From contig CAOMRW010000006.1 of the NCBI GenBank assembly GCA_948485625.1, positions 38,043 through 85,339 of the forward strand: 47,297 nucleotides of DNA, written 5' to 3'. The notes beneath the pieces were generated by a model that made no database searches, was not told the DNA's origin, and was given only the letters and a program-made list of their open reading frames with translations. Both the position numbers and the translations under genes were made by a program. Positions 9,062-18,278 of this stretch are shown here, in pieces. Every line of letters begins with the position of its first letter. Position 1 is the first letter of the stretch. The stretch comes from an uncultured Clostridia bacterium (GTDB lineage Bacteria > Bacillota > Clostridia > TANB77 > CAG-508).

Positions 9062-10735
9062 CTAATCATTCTTCTCTTTTATTATACTACTAATCATTAC
9101 AGGAACACATACTATAATTGCATAAATATATCTTATTAGTGCTATTGGTCCTAAAAAACATGTTACAAAATATGAAAACATAAATATTCCTATAACTTTT
9201 TTTACATTATCATTCCTATATATTGCATATAATAAATATGCTAATACAATATAAAAATATATTGCAGGTTGAAATACTACATACAAAATTGGAATTTTAG
9301 TATAATCATTACTACAAAACATCTTTCGATAGAATCTTTGTACTCCAGGTAACATACTATTTTCTTTTAGCATAAATTCATCTGTTCCTACATACTGGAA
9401 TGTCAATTCTAAACAACCTTTTGTTTCTGGATTATTTTTATGTTCAAATTGATTAAATGAATTGTCACATATATACCAATATCCTCTAGTAGTATTTAAA
9501 AATGAATCTATAAATTGCCTTGGATATTTTAATCCAAAATGAATCATTAAATTTAAGAAATCTATCTTGTTATTATCAAAATTTTCACAATTTATCATCT
9601 CTTTAGTTCTATCAGAAACAAAAGATTCATACACTTTTCCTAATCTTTTATAATCACTAAAATAAAATGAAATCTTGTCTTTTTCTTCATCTGTTAATTC
9701 TTTTTCATTTTCATTACATATTTTTGCTATAGCTTGAGAAAAAACACTTAATTTTTCTTGATTAGAATCCTTTTGTGCTTTCAATAAATAAATTAAAAAA
9801 TTATTAAATATTTGGTATATCAAAATAATTATTACACAACTCACTAATATGTTCAATAATTTCTTTTTATTATTTATCATTATTAAAATAACAAATGGCA
9901 CAGATATTATTATTGCATATACTGCATTATTTCTAAAAGTCAACATTAGTACTGATATTAGTATCATAAAAATATAATCTAATTTACTAGGCTTTTTTTC
10001 CAATATCTGATTTAATTTTATAATAAATATCAATACAATTCCTGCAAATAATGTATCTTTTGTTGTCATTAATGGAAACAGTTGATTAAATGGAAAAATA
10101 GCATAAAATGCAAGACTTATATTTCTTAACCACTTTTTCTTTGTTCTTTCTTCAATATATTTTACTGAATACGAAAATATTAATGCCATTATAGTCATTT
10201 GAAATAAAGAATATAAAAACACTCCCAAAGTACATGAGTTCATATATTTAAATCCAAATAAATAGAATGTAGATAGTAGTATAGTATGTATTAAAGGTTG
10301 TCTTGTATTTATATTTTCTCTTAAAACTTGTATTATTTGATAAGCCCCATCATAATTAGATATTACAGGAAAAAATGCTAATAATACTGGTATCCAACAT
10401 AATATAATTATTAGAAAATATATCCCCCACTTATTTTTACTTAAATTATTATTCTTCTCCAACATATTATTTTTATTTTCTATTTTATTTTCTATTTTAT
10501 TTCTTTTATTTTTATAACTATTAAATAATCTCATTATATAATAATGAATTATTATAAATACAATACCAACAAAAATAATTTTAAATAAATCTAATAAAAA
10601 TCCACTAAAACTATTAACAGAATATCCTTTTGTCTGTAGATTATTACCAATAACAAATTGAATACTTATAATCAGCCAAAAGAAACATATATATTTAAAT
10701 TTCCTTTCCTTAATAATCTTAATCACATCTTTCAT
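9062..10735 (-). CDS. DUF6020-like polytopic membrane protein
   Basis: A 557-residue membrane protein with about twelve hydrophobic segments and a basic, Asn/Lys-rich loop at residues about 72-102. After the third helix, the motif PVISNYDGAYQI with Asp129 and the downstream RQPLIHTI (His150) resemble the first periplasmic loop of GT-C-like membrane proteins, and the overall pattern fits the DUF6020 family. An extracellular domain at about 330-460 carries YWYICDNSFNQFEHK. The function is probably transfer of a sugar or polymer component to an envelope glycan, but that is inference. It is in line with queH downstream and the 499-residue membrane protein upstream. Confidence 0.65.
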   Translation of the reverse strand: MKDVIKIIKERKFKYICFFWLIISIQFVIGNNLQTKGYSVNSFSGFLLDLFKIIFVGIVFIIIHYYIMRLFNSYKNKRNKIENKIENKNNMLEKNNNLSKNKWGIYFLIIILCWIPVLLAFFPVISNYDGAYQIIQVLRENINTRQPLIHTILLSTFYLFGFKYMNSCTLGVFLYSLFQMTIMALIFSYSVKYIEERTKKKWLRNISLAFYAIFPFNQLFPLMTTKDTLFAGIVLIFIIKLNQILEKKPSKLDYIFMILISVLMLTFRNNAVYAIIISVPFVILIMINNKKKLLNILVSCVIIILIYQIFNNFLIYLLKAQKDSNQEKLSVFSQAIAKICNENEKELTDEEKDKISFYFSDYKRLGKVYESFVSDRTKEMINCENFDNNKIDFLNLMIHFGLKYPRQFIDSFLNTTRGYWYICDNSFNQFEHKNNPETKGCLELTFQYVGTDEFMLKENSMLPGVQRFYRKMFCSNDYTKIPILYVVFQPAIYFYIVLAYLLYAIYRNDNVKKVIGIFMFSYFVTCFLGPIALIRYIYAIIVCVPVMISSIIKEKND

Positions 10736-10781
10736 TCTATTTCCTCACTTATTCTTATTTATACTAATTATAAGCTTAATA

Positions 10782-10831
10782 CCTAACAATTTTTATTATA
10801 TATATAGACACATAAAAATAAAAACTGTTGG
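10782..10831 (-). terminator. Possible weak terminator after the 10862-12361 gene
   Basis: The arms at 10782-10797 and 10817-10831 pair over about 15 bp with wobble positions (AACARTTTTTATT / AATAAAAAYTGTT). There is no good T-run after the stem, so it may only be a structured intergenic repeat. Confidence 0.3.
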
Positions 10832-10861
10832 ATACTAAGTTCATATATAAAATAATCATAA

Positions 10862-12361
10862 TTATTGATATACTTCATATATTTCTATATCATCTATCTT
10901 ATTTAAATTATTCCTTATATAATTAATTACATTTAAAGGTGTTTGCCAATTTGTCCTTAACTTCTCATTTCTAATTAAATATAATGCATCTTTGTCTCTC
11001 TGTTTTATTTTTTGTATCTGCCCATCTTCACCATCTTTTCCTATATTTCCTTTTAAAAACATATCATAATCTTTATTATATTTATCTAATGATAACATAT
11101 AGATAGCAGCCTCTGCATCTAATATATAAACTTTCTTCCCTTCTGCTTCCTTTTTCAAAATATAATTATTTATCTCAAAAATTCTATCTTTGAGATGTAT
11201 TCCTATTTCTATATTTTTATAATGTGTTATTTCTGTATTTTTTTCTACATTCCAGTATTTATATAAATTCTCAATCCCTTTTGTTGAGATTATTGAAAAT
11301 AAGATTATCCATAATATTAAAGCAATTATTTTATAAACTCTATATTTTTTGTCATACTTTACTTTAAAGTATATCTTCTCTCCTAATAATCCTAGTAAAT
11401 ATATTAATCCAACTATTGCAATTAAACTTCCAATTAGAAAATGAATCGCATCAGATATTGGATACATTACAATTATTATAGAAAAACTATAAATAAACAG
11501 TGTTAATATATTTTTTATTTTTTCATTGTCTTTTTTTAATATTTTAGTAATTACTAATATTGTTGCTATTAATATAATTGAAATTGGAACTAATATAGAT
11601 AATATCCTTATTTCTATATTATCGTTTTCTAATAAACCTATATAAGATATTTTATTTGAAAATGTGCTTATACCAAGTATTGCATAATTTATAAATTCAT
11701 TAATTGCTCCTGTAAAAATTAAGTAAATAAACAATATCATTACTGGAATCAAAATTCCAATTATCCTTACAAATGCTAATTTTATATATTTTCTCAATTG
11801 TTCTACATTCTCTACAAATAACACCTTATATATTACAGTAACTCCAGCTAAAGTTATTCCTATACTCTGTTTTGTACATATCGCAAGTCCAGCTAATATA
11901 CCAATTATAAAACTATTTCTTAAATTATATTCTGACTTATCTTTCAATTCTCTATATAAAATAATTAATGCAATAAATAAAACTGTAACATTATAATCAA
12001 TACAATAAATATTTCTACACAAAACGCCTATTAATGCTGTAGATATCAAACAGAAATATTCCTCTTTTATTAATAATTTCAAAATCTTATATATTAAAAA
12101 TAAAATACCAGACCAAATAAGTACTGCTAATATTCTAGAAATTATTATTTCATTCAAAATCAACTTCAAAAATACTGCTGTCACCATAGGCAACAATGGA
12201 GTTGTTATCATACTTATATCTTTATATGGTATTAAACCATCTGATATAGCTCTTGCTGTATTATAATTCCATATTTCATCTAAATCATTTATTGGTTTTA
12301 TTATAATCACTGAAAATATTACTATAAATATAAATACAATTAACAATACATTTTTCTTCAT
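10862..12361 (-). CDS. GT-C-like polytopic membrane glycosyltransferase
   Basis: A 499-residue protein with about eleven membrane segments. Immediately after the first helix is NDLDEIWNYNTARAISDGL (Asp28-Glu29), followed by PYKDISMITTPLLP, the acidic first loop of ArnT/PMT-like enzymes that use polyprenyl-phosphate sugars. A C-terminal soluble domain (about 370-499) follows. It is distinct from the 554-residue enzyme at 5033-6697. Donor and acceptor cannot be read from sequence. The gene is separated from ruvB upstream by a large inverted repeat. Confidence 0.7.
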   Translation of the reverse strand: MKKNVLLIVFIFIVIFSVIIIKPINDLDEIWNYNTARAISDGLIPYKDISMITTPLLPMVTAVFLKLILNEIIISRILAVLIWSGILFLIYKILKLLIKEEYFCLISTALIGVLCRNIYCIDYNVTVLFIALIILYRELKDKSEYNLRNSFIIGILAGLAICTKQSIGITLAGVTVIYKVLFVENVEQLRKYIKLAFVRIIGILIPVMILFIYLIFTGAINEFINYAILGISTFSNKISYIGLLENDNIEIRILSILVPISIILIATILVITKILKKDNEKIKNILTLFIYSFSIIIVMYPISDAIHFLIGSLIAIVGLIYLLGLLGEKIYFKVKYDKKYRVYKIIALILWIILFSIISTKGIENLYKYWNVEKNTEITHYKNIEIGIHLKDRIFEINNYILKKEAEGKKVYILDAEAAIYMLSLDKYNKDYDMFLKGNIGKDGEDGQIQKIKQRDKDALYLIRNEKLRTNWQTPLNVINYIRNNLNKIDDIEIYEVYQ

Positions 12362-12370
12362 TTTTCCTCC

Positions 12371-12508
12371 TTTTTGAAACAGTTGGGACAGCCCTAATTT
12401 GTTTCATATTTTTGTCGAATCTTGTCTTAAAGTTTTATTCTGACTTGTTTCGACTTTTTTCTACTAATAATATGAAACAAATTAGGACTGTCCCAACTGT
12501 TTCAAAAA
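12371..12508. repeat. 138-bp REP-like inverted repeat, 40-bp arms
   Basis: The arms 12371-12410 and 12469-12508 are reverse complements with a single mismatch. Each holds TTTTTGAAACAGTTGGGACA and TTTGTTTCATATT. The centre contains a smaller GTCGAA/TTCGAC pair. It fills the junction between ruvB and the 499-residue membrane protein. The core GGGACAGyCC resembles the other hairpins in this window and may be mobilised by the RAYT-type transposase at 32990-33739. Confidence 0.85.
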
Positions 12509-12511
12509 CTC

Positions 12512-13522
12512 TTATTCTCCTTTAAATTCATACCCTAAATGTGCATATGCTGGTGGTAATACCATTCGTCCTCTTAAAGTTCTAGCAATAAATCCAATTT
12601 GAATTAAATATGGCTCATATACATCTTCAATAGTGTCTACTTCTTCTCCAATAGTAACAGCTAGTGCTTCTATTCCTACTGGTCTTCCTGCATATTGAAC
12701 TATCATCGTGTCTAATAATTTTCTATCTATTTCATCTAATCCTAATTCATCAATTTCTAATTTGTTTAATGTGTGTTTAGCAATTTTTAAATCTATATCT
12801 CCATCACCTAATACAGCAGCATAATCTCTAACTCTTTTTAATAATCTGTTTGCAATTCTAGGAGTTCCTCTTGACCTTCTTGCAATTTCTACTGCTGCCT
12901 GTTCTTCAATTTTTACACCTAATATTTTTGAAGTTCTTTTTACTATTTTAGTTAGATTTTCTACTGAATATAATTCTAATCTATTTACAATTCCAAATCT
13001 ATCTCTTAAAGGAGTTGTAAGAGAACCTGCTTTAGTTGTTGCTCCTATTAACGTGAATTTAGGCAAATCTAATCTTATTGACCTTGCAGTTGGACCTTTT
13101 CCTATTATAATGTCAATAGTATAATCTTCCAATGCTGGATATAATATCTCTTCCACATTTTTACTTAATCTGTGGATTTCATCTATGAAAAGCACATCAT
13201 TTTCTGACAAATTAGTAAGTAAAGAAGCTAAGTCCCCTGGTTTTTCAATTGCTGGTCCTGATGTTATTTTTATGTTTGATTCCATTTCATTTGCAATAAT
13301 ATTTGAAAGAGTCGTTTTTCCAAGTCCTGGAGGTCCATATAATAATACATGGTCTAAAGCCTCGCCTCTTTTTTTAGCAGCTTCTATATATATTTTCATA
13401 TTTTCTTTTACTTTATCTTGTCCAATGTATTCTTGTAAAAATTGAGGTCTTAAAGTAGTTTCTAATTTTTCTTCTCCCTCATTTTCTAATTGTGGTTTTA
13501 TTATTCTATTTTCTTCATTCAT
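12512..13522 (-). CDS. ruvB: Holliday junction branch-migration ATPase RuvB
   Basis: A 336-residue AAA+ ATPase, the usual family length. Visible are the N-terminal TLRPQFLQEYIGQ, Walker A GPPGLGKTT (about 63-71), Walker B VLFIDEIHRL (about 109-118), sensor GATTKAG, the arginine finger region SLTTPLRDRFG, and the C-terminal winged-helix domain with GRPVGIEALA and the end IGFIARTLRGRMVLP. RuvB drives branch migration of Holliday junctions together with RuvA; ruvA is not in the window. The start codon lies close after the LTA-synthase-like gene (10 bp), so both are probably co-transcribed. Confidence 0.98.
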   Translation of the reverse strand: MNEENRIIKPQLENEGEEKLETTLRPQFLQEYIGQDKVKENMKIYIEAAKKRGEALDHVLLYGPPGLGKTTLSNIIANEMESNIKITSGPAIEKPGDLASLLTNLSENDVLFIDEIHRLSKNVEEILYPALEDYTIDIIIGKGPTARSIRLDLPKFTLIGATTKAGSLTTPLRDRFGIVNRLELYSVENLTKIVKRTSKILGVKIEEQAAVEIARRSRGTPRIANRLLKRVRDYAAVLGDGDIDLKIAKHTLNKLEIDELGLDEIDRKLLDTMIVQYAGRPVGIEALAVTIGEEVDTIEDVYEPYLIQIGFIARTLRGRMVLPPAYAHLGYEFKGE

Positions 13523-13532
13523 GAACTTTCTC

Positions 13533-15428
13533 CTATTTTAATAAATCATTTATATTTACAGAAAAAGAAATATCTAGTTCTTTTTTCATATAATTATAAT
13601 ATTTATCTAACTTTTCTTTTTCTTCTTGTTCAATATTATTTAAGTCAACTTCTTCTCCATTTTTTATATAATACCAATTTCCATCAAAATAATAATCTTC
13701 TGAAATTATTCTTTCATTATTTAAACATATAAAATCTTTACTTTCGAAAACATTTGTCCCTAATGAAAATCCATCTTCTAAGTTGCATAAAAATGCAAAT
13801 GTTGGTTTTAAATCTAATTTATTTATCACTTTATCTATTTTTAAATGTTTGTCCATTCCTGGAATTTTCATTCCACATAATACTCTTGTATAATTTAATT
13901 TTAAATCAATATCTGTCAGTTCAGGATTACTCTCCTTTAGAAATTCCTGTAATTGTTCTTCATACATACTTAGTCCATTATGATCTCCAAATACTAATAT
14001 ACTTAAGTTTTCATATAATCCAGCTTGTTTTAGTTCATCTATTAATATTCCAAAGGCATAATCTGCATAATTTATAGCTTCTAAATAATTTCCAAAGAAT
14101 GTATCTTTATATTTTCCAACATCTATATTTACTTTATCATATTTATTAATTATTCCTGGTAAATCAAATCCTGTATGTGATGATGATGAAACTAAAAATG
14201 TCATAAATGGTGTTTCTTCTTGTTGTTTAATCTTTTCTACTGCTTGTTTATAAAATAATTCATCTGACAAAAATTCTGATATTATTTCTGATTGGTCTTC
14301 AAATTTGTCTATAAATACTATATCATCTATGTTCATTCTTGAATATACATTTCCTCTATTCCAAAAAGAAGCTACATTTCCATGCATATATGATGTATAA
14401 TAATCTTTATTATTGAACATTTCAAATATATTGTCATATGTATTTAAGAAATATTTACTAAAAGACATTCCATTTTCCATTGGATATGTTGATGTTACAA
14501 ATGTATATTCTGAATCTGCTGTTGATGAATAACTTTGCATATGCATATTTGTAAATTCTATATTTTCATTTAAAAATTTATTTAAATTTGGTGTTATTTC
14601 TTTTCCATTAATTGTTTTGTGTGTTACAAATTCTTGCACTGATTCTAATTGTAAAATTAATATATTTTTATTTTCTAATATACCTTGAAAATCATATTCT
14701 ATTTCTGAATAATTTTGTCTATATTGTTCTTTCAATATATTGTAATCTATTATCATTTCACTATATTCATCATAAACTGCTCTTTGAGAGATACTTATTA
14801 GATTTAAAATATCTGATATATGATATCCATATATTGTTGATTTCTTTATTTGTTCATTTTTATTATATGAAATTTGTGTACCCCTTTGTATATAATCATA
14901 TCCTATAAAACAGAATATAGCTATACCAACTATGCTAATTAATAAATTAACAAATTTTTGATTTTTGGTACATCTTTTTTGCTTATCTGTTTTCAATATC
15001 TTTATTCCATATAATATAAATATTAAAATAAAATCTACAAAATATATTATTTGACTACACCTAATTAAACTTGGTATTGCTGTTGTTATTTGTTCTGTAT
15101 ATTGTAAGTTTGTTATCTGTGCTACTGATAATATATTACTTGAATATGTATAATATATGTCATCTGCCCACAATAATATACTTATCATTAGACCTATTAT
15201 TAAAGTTATTTTTATTCTTACTTTATTAGGAAATACCATTAAAAAACACATTATTGTTGTTAAAAATGTTAATGTTCCTAATATTGTTATAAATTCTATT
15301 GGTTCTGAAATTGATATTGTGTTTTTGTAAAAGTATATTGTTTTTATAAATAACATTGTACATATTATAATTACAAATATTCTTGTATTTAGTATTTTAT
15401 TTACTACTTTTTTTATTTTCTCTTTCAT
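13533..15428 (-). CDS. LTA-synthase-like membrane sulfatase-fold enzyme
   Basis: A 631-residue protein with five N-terminal membrane helices (to about residue 190) and an extracellular sulfatase/phosphoglycerol-transferase domain. The domain shows NILILQLESVQ, the nucleophile region SSTADSEYTFVTSTYP (Thr in the family's catalytic position), HGNVASFWNR, SSSSHTGFDLP and LVFGDHNGL, which match the LtaS metal-binding and catalytic motifs. LtaS-like enzymes polymerise or transfer glycerol phosphate from phosphatidylglycerol. Whether this one makes lipoteichoic acid, primes it, or modifies another polymer is not decided by sequence. The gene lies between the Alg13-like glycosyltransferase and ruvB. 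Confidence 0.85.
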   Translation of the reverse strand: MKEKIKKVVNKILNTRIFVIIICTMLFIKTIYFYKNTISISEPIEFITILGTLTFLTTIMCFLMVFPNKVRIKITLIIGLMISILLWADDIYYTYSSNILSVAQITNLQYTEQITTAIPSLIRCSQIIYFVDFILIFILYGIKILKTDKQKRCTKNQKFVNLLISIVGIAIFCFIGYDYIQRGTQISYNKNEQIKKSTIYGYHISDILNLISISQRAVYDEYSEMIIDYNILKEQYRQNYSEIEYDFQGILENKNILILQLESVQEFVTHKTINGKEITPNLNKFLNENIEFTNMHMQSYSSTADSEYTFVTSTYPMENGMSFSKYFLNTYDNIFEMFNNKDYYTSYMHGNVASFWNRGNVYSRMNIDDIVFIDKFEDQSEIISEFLSDELFYKQAVEKIKQQEETPFMTFLVSSSSHTGFDLPGIINKYDKVNIDVGKYKDTFFGNYLEAINYADYAFGILIDELKQAGLYENLSILVFGDHNGLSMYEEQLQEFLKESNPELTDIDLKLNYTRVLCGMKIPGMDKHLKIDKVINKLDLKPTFAFLCNLEDGFSLGTNVFESKDFICLNNERIISEDYYFDGNWYYIKNGEEVDLNNIEQEEKEKLDKYYNYMKKELDISFSVNINDLLK

Positions 15429-15448
15429 TATTGCCTATCTTCCTTGCT

Positions 15449-15928
15449 TTATATTTTGTCTATAAATTCTTCTATTGTTTTTAACATTAATTTGTTATTT
15501 ATTTCATATTTTTTTGGTATAAAGTTTTTAGATTCTATAATAGCTTTTTTTAAATCTTCTACTTTTTCTATTCCTATTATATAACCTTGCCCATTAAAAT
15601 TTTTGACAATTTCAATTTGATGGTTATTTACATGTTCACCATATTCATGCATACGAGGAACAGCTATTACCTTTTTTCCTTTTCTTACAGAGCTTATTAT
15701 AGACCCTACTCCTCCATGAGTTATTATAAAATCAGCTTCATCTTGAAATTGTTCTAATTGCTCTTTTGAAATTAAGTCAACAATTCTCATTCTATGTGAT
15801 TGAAATTTTGTATATCCTGCTTGTACAATCACTTCTTCTTTTATTATTCCTTCTTTTATATTTTTTTCTATCTCCTCTAATAATCTATGGAAACTATTAT
15901 TTTGTGTTCCTAATAGTACTAATATCAT
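15449..15928 (-). CDS. Alg13/PssE-like glycosyltransferase subunit
   Basis: A 159-residue protein with the C-terminal half of the GT28 fold. It begins with MILVLLGTQNNSFHRLLE and contains ADFIITHGGVGSIISSVRKGKKVIAVPR and EHVNNHQIEI, the UDP-sugar-binding motifs of MurG/Alg13/PssE. Alg13-like proteins are catalytic subunits that need a membrane-associated Alg14-like partner, which is encoded next to it at 16007-16480. The pair probably adds the second sugar to a lipid-linked surface oligosaccharide. A REP-like hairpin sits between the two genes. It is a half-length protein as expected for split GT28 enzymes, not a truncation. Confidence 0.85.
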   Translation of the reverse strand: MILVLLGTQNNSFHRLLEEIEKNIKEGIIKEEVIVQAGYTKFQSHRMRIVDLISKEQLEQFQDEADFIITHGGVGSIISSVRKGKKVIAVPRMHEYGEHVNNHQIEIVKNFNGQGYIIGIEKVEDLKKAIIESKNFIPKKYEINNKLMLKTIEEFIDKI

Positions 15929-15943
15929 TTTTGATTACCTCCA

Positions 15944-15991
15944 TGTCCCAAAGGGACGTTTCTTTTGGGACATTTTTGTCCTTTTGGGACA
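15944..15991. repeat. REP-like hairpins between Alg13- and Alg14-like genes
   Basis: TGTCCCAAA (15944-15952) pairs with TTTGGGACA (15964-15972), enclosing GGGACGTTTC. It is followed by a second short stem GTCC-TTTT-GGGAC (15978-15990). The GGGAC motifs match the other REP-like elements of the window. Confidence 0.6.
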
Positions 15992-16006
15992 GATCTTGAT
16001 ATATTT

Positions 16007-16480
16007 TTAATAAATAGATCCTCCATATACTGCTTTTGGATATATTTCTAACATTTCTTTCCATTGCACTATAAATAAATCTGCTATTGGATATATTAGC
16101 CTTCCTGTTGCTGTTTTTGTATTTCTATTTGCAAATGTTTCTATATATATTATTTTTGTTCCAAATATTTTTCCTAAATAGCACATTGGTCCAGCTGTAT
16201 GCGTTCCTGTTGTTACAATAACTTTTGGTCTTATTTTAAAATATAAATATATTGTTTTTAAACATAAATAAAAATATTTAAATATATATGTTAATAACTT
16301 TGCTCTTGTTCCATATGGTAAAAAATATAATTTTTCACCATATTTATTTTTTAATGATTCATTTGCTTTATCTTTTTCTGTTATTATTCTATAATCATAT
16401 TTTTCAAATAATGGAGATAATTGCATTAGTTCATTAAAATGCCCTCCTGTACTTGATATAAATAGTACTTTCTTTTTCAT
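16007..16480 (-). CDS. Alg14/PssD-like glycosyltransferase subunit
   Basis: A 157-residue protein beginning MKKKVLFISSTGGHFNELMQL, the nucleotide-sugar enzyme N-terminal signature of Alg14/PssD. A hydrophobic segment (about 66-85) likely recruits the complex to the membrane, and the end VVTTGTHTAGP...IETFANRNTKT...ADLFIVQW is characteristic. It forms a two-gene unit with the Alg13/PssE-like gene downstream. The start has an AGGAGG site. Which sugar and lipid acceptor are used is unknown. Confidence 0.87.
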   Translation of the reverse strand: MKKKVLFISSTGGHFNELMQLSPLFEKYDYRIITEKDKANESLKNKYGEKLYFLPYGTRAKLLTYIFKYFYLCLKTIYLYFKIRPKVIVTTGTHTAGPMCYLGKIFGTKIIYIETFANRNTKTATGRLIYPIADLFIVQWKEMLEIYPKAVYGGSIY

Positions 16481-16596
16481 GTTTCCTCCTATGAAATATT
16501 AATTTTCATTTAAGGCTATCCCCTTTAAAATCATTCTTTATTTTTCTTTGCTTTATTATACATTTAATTTATTTTTCTGTCTAGTTTTACATAGTA

Positions 16597-16624
16597 AAAA
16601 GGTCAACAATTTTGTTGACCTTTT
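16597..16624 (-). terminator. Rho-independent terminator of the dnaK-dnaJ operon
   Basis: AAAAGGTCAACAA and its complement form a 13-bp stem with almost no loop. On the minus strand it is followed by TTTTT. It sits directly after the dnaJ stop. Confidence 0.85.
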
Positions 16625-16625
16625 G

Positions 16626-17789
16626 TTATCCAAATATTCCTTTTCTCTTAACTGGTGGTTGCTCATTCATAGTCTTAGCAAATTGAATTAATAAATCACG
16701 TTGTTCTTTTGTCAATCTTTTTGGAGTCTGAACTTGCACAGTAAATATAAAATCTCCTTCATTATTAGAATTTACATATTTAAATCCTTTATTTTTAATT
16801 GTAAATTTAGTACCTGTTTGAGTTCCCTCTGGTATTCTATAACTTTCTTTACTTCCATCAACCATAGGAATTTCAATTTCAGCACCTAATGTTGCTTGAG
16901 TTATAGTAATTGGAATATCACATAATACATTATTACCTTTTCTTGCATATATACTATGTTTCTTTATTCTTAAAGTAATATACAAGTCACCTTTAGGGCC
17001 ACCTTTAGTACCAGGTTCTCCTTCCCCTCTTAATACTACTGTTTGATTATCATCAATTCCAGCAGGTATCTTCACTTTTATTTTAGGCTGTTTTCTTATA
17101 TTTCCTTTTCCTTTACAATTTTCACACACTTCTGTAATAACTTCACCAGTTCCATGGCAATTATTACATGTTCTCGTTGTCTGAACTTGCCCTAAAATAG
17201 TATTTTGAACTTGAGTCACTTGCCCTGATCCATGACATTGTGGACATTTTATTGGATTTGTTCCAGGCTTAGCACCTGTTCCATGACATTTATCACATGT
17301 TTCATTTCTAGTTATAATAACTTCTTTTTCTACACCTAAAAAAGCTTCTTCAAAAGATATATCCATATTCAAATTTAAATCTGCACCTTTTCTTGGTCCA
17401 TTATTTCTTCTAGAAGATTGTCTGCCATTTCCTCCAAATCCTCCTCCGAAAAAAGAAGAAAAAATATCTCCTAAGTCTCCAAAATCACCAAATCCATCAA
17501 ATCCAGAAGTTGTATATGAATATCCACCACCAAAAGGTCCTTGACCTCCACCAAATCCTTGTGGTCCATCTGGTCCAAATTGGTCATACATTCTTCTTTT
17601 TTGAGAATCTGAAAGAGTTTCATAAGCTTCATTTACTTCTTTAAACTTTTTCTCTGCTTCTGCTTTATTATCTGGATTTGCATCTGGATGATATTTTTTT
17701 GCCATTTTTCTATAAGCTTTTTTTAATTCATCATCTGTTGCATTCTTATCAACACCTAAAACCTCATAATAATCTCTTTTTCCTGCCAT
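16626..17789 (-). CDS. dnaJ: Chaperone DnaJ (Hsp40)
   Basis: A 387-residue co-chaperone with the full type-I architecture. The J domain has HPD at 34-36. A Gly/Phe-rich linker spans about 75-125. The zinc-finger region has four CxxCxGxG motifs (CDKCHGTG, CPQCHGSG, CNNCHGTG, CENCKGKG). C-terminal substrate-binding domains follow. It stimulates the DnaK ATPase and delivers unfolded clients. It is the last gene of the heat-shock operon, 12 bp after the MazG-like gene, and ends at a strong terminator. Start: AGGAGG site and ATG. Confidence 0.98.
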   Translation of the reverse strand: MAGKRDYYEVLGVDKNATDDELKKAYRKMAKKYHPDANPDNKAEAEKKFKEVNEAYETLSDSQKRRMYDQFGPDGPQGFGGGQGPFGGGYSYTTSGFDGFGDFGDLGDIFSSFFGGGFGGNGRQSSRRNNGPRKGADLNLNMDISFEEAFLGVEKEVIITRNETCDKCHGTGAKPGTNPIKCPQCHGSGQVTQVQNTILGQVQTTRTCNNCHGTGEVITEVCENCKGKGNIRKQPKIKVKIPAGIDDNQTVVLRGEGEPGTKGGPKGDLYITLRIKKHSIYARKGNNVLCDIPITITQATLGAEIEIPMVDGSKESYRIPEGTQTGTKFTIKNKGFKYVNSNNEGDFIFTVQVQTPKRLTKEQRDLLIQFAKTMNEQPPVKRKGIFG

Positions 17790-17801
17790 TTTTTCCTCCT
17801 A

Positions 17802-18176
17802 TTAAAATGTCTTTTTATTGTACTTTTCTTTATTCTCTTTTTCGTAATTTCTTTTCATATTCGAATTATGTTTCTCTATATATGCTTTAGAATATTCCTC
17901 TGGAGTTATTTGAAGTCTATTTAAAACTTCAATATAATAATTTTGTACATCTGTTATTTCTTCAATAAATCTTGCTCTTACATCCTTATCTTCCATTATA
18001 GAATTTATTCCTTTTTTCTTAATAATTGAAATACATTCACCTATTTCTTCAATCATGTATAATATATGACTTTTAGCATTTTCAGGTTCCATATCATTCC
18101 ATTTTTCTTTATTAACTTCATATAATTCTAATTGCATTTTTTGCATATCTGATATACTCAAATCTTTTTCTGACAT
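17802..18176 (-). CDS. MazG-like nucleotide pyrophosphohydrolase domain protein
   Basis: A 124-residue all-alpha protein. HILYMIEEIGECISIIKKKG and ARFIEEITDVQNYYIEVLNRL carry the paired acidic ExxE / ExxxD motifs of the MazG/dUTPase-like NTP-PPase superfamily, which bind Mg2+ and hydrolyse nucleoside triphosphates to monophosphates. The substrate is not evident. Its position between dnaK and dnaJ is unusual and suggests heat-shock co-expression. The basic C-terminal tail (NYEKENKEKYNKKTF) is probably disordered. Confidence 0.7.
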   Translation of the reverse strand: MSEKDLSISDMQKMQLELYEVNKEKWNDMEPENAKSHILYMIEEIGECISIIKKKGINSIMEDKDVRARFIEEITDVQNYYIEVLNRLQITPEEYSKAYIEKHNSNMKRNYEKENKEKYNKKTF

Positions 18177-18229
18177 AATTACTCCATTCCATTTATTAAA
18201 ATTTTATATTTTAATAACTCCATTCAAAC

Positions 18230-18260
18230 TGGGGATTTAAGACCTGGCCCCAAATCCCCA
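18230..18260. repeat. REP-like hairpin between dnaK and the MazG-like gene
   Basis: TGGGGATTT (18230-18238) pairs with AAATCCCCA (18252-18260), enclosing AAGACCTGGCCCC. The 22-bp block TGGGGATTTAAGACC...CCCC recurs inside the long palindrome at 40925-41003, so the two are copies of one family. Confidence 0.75.
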
Positions 18261-18278
18261 CTTTTATTCTGCATAAAA

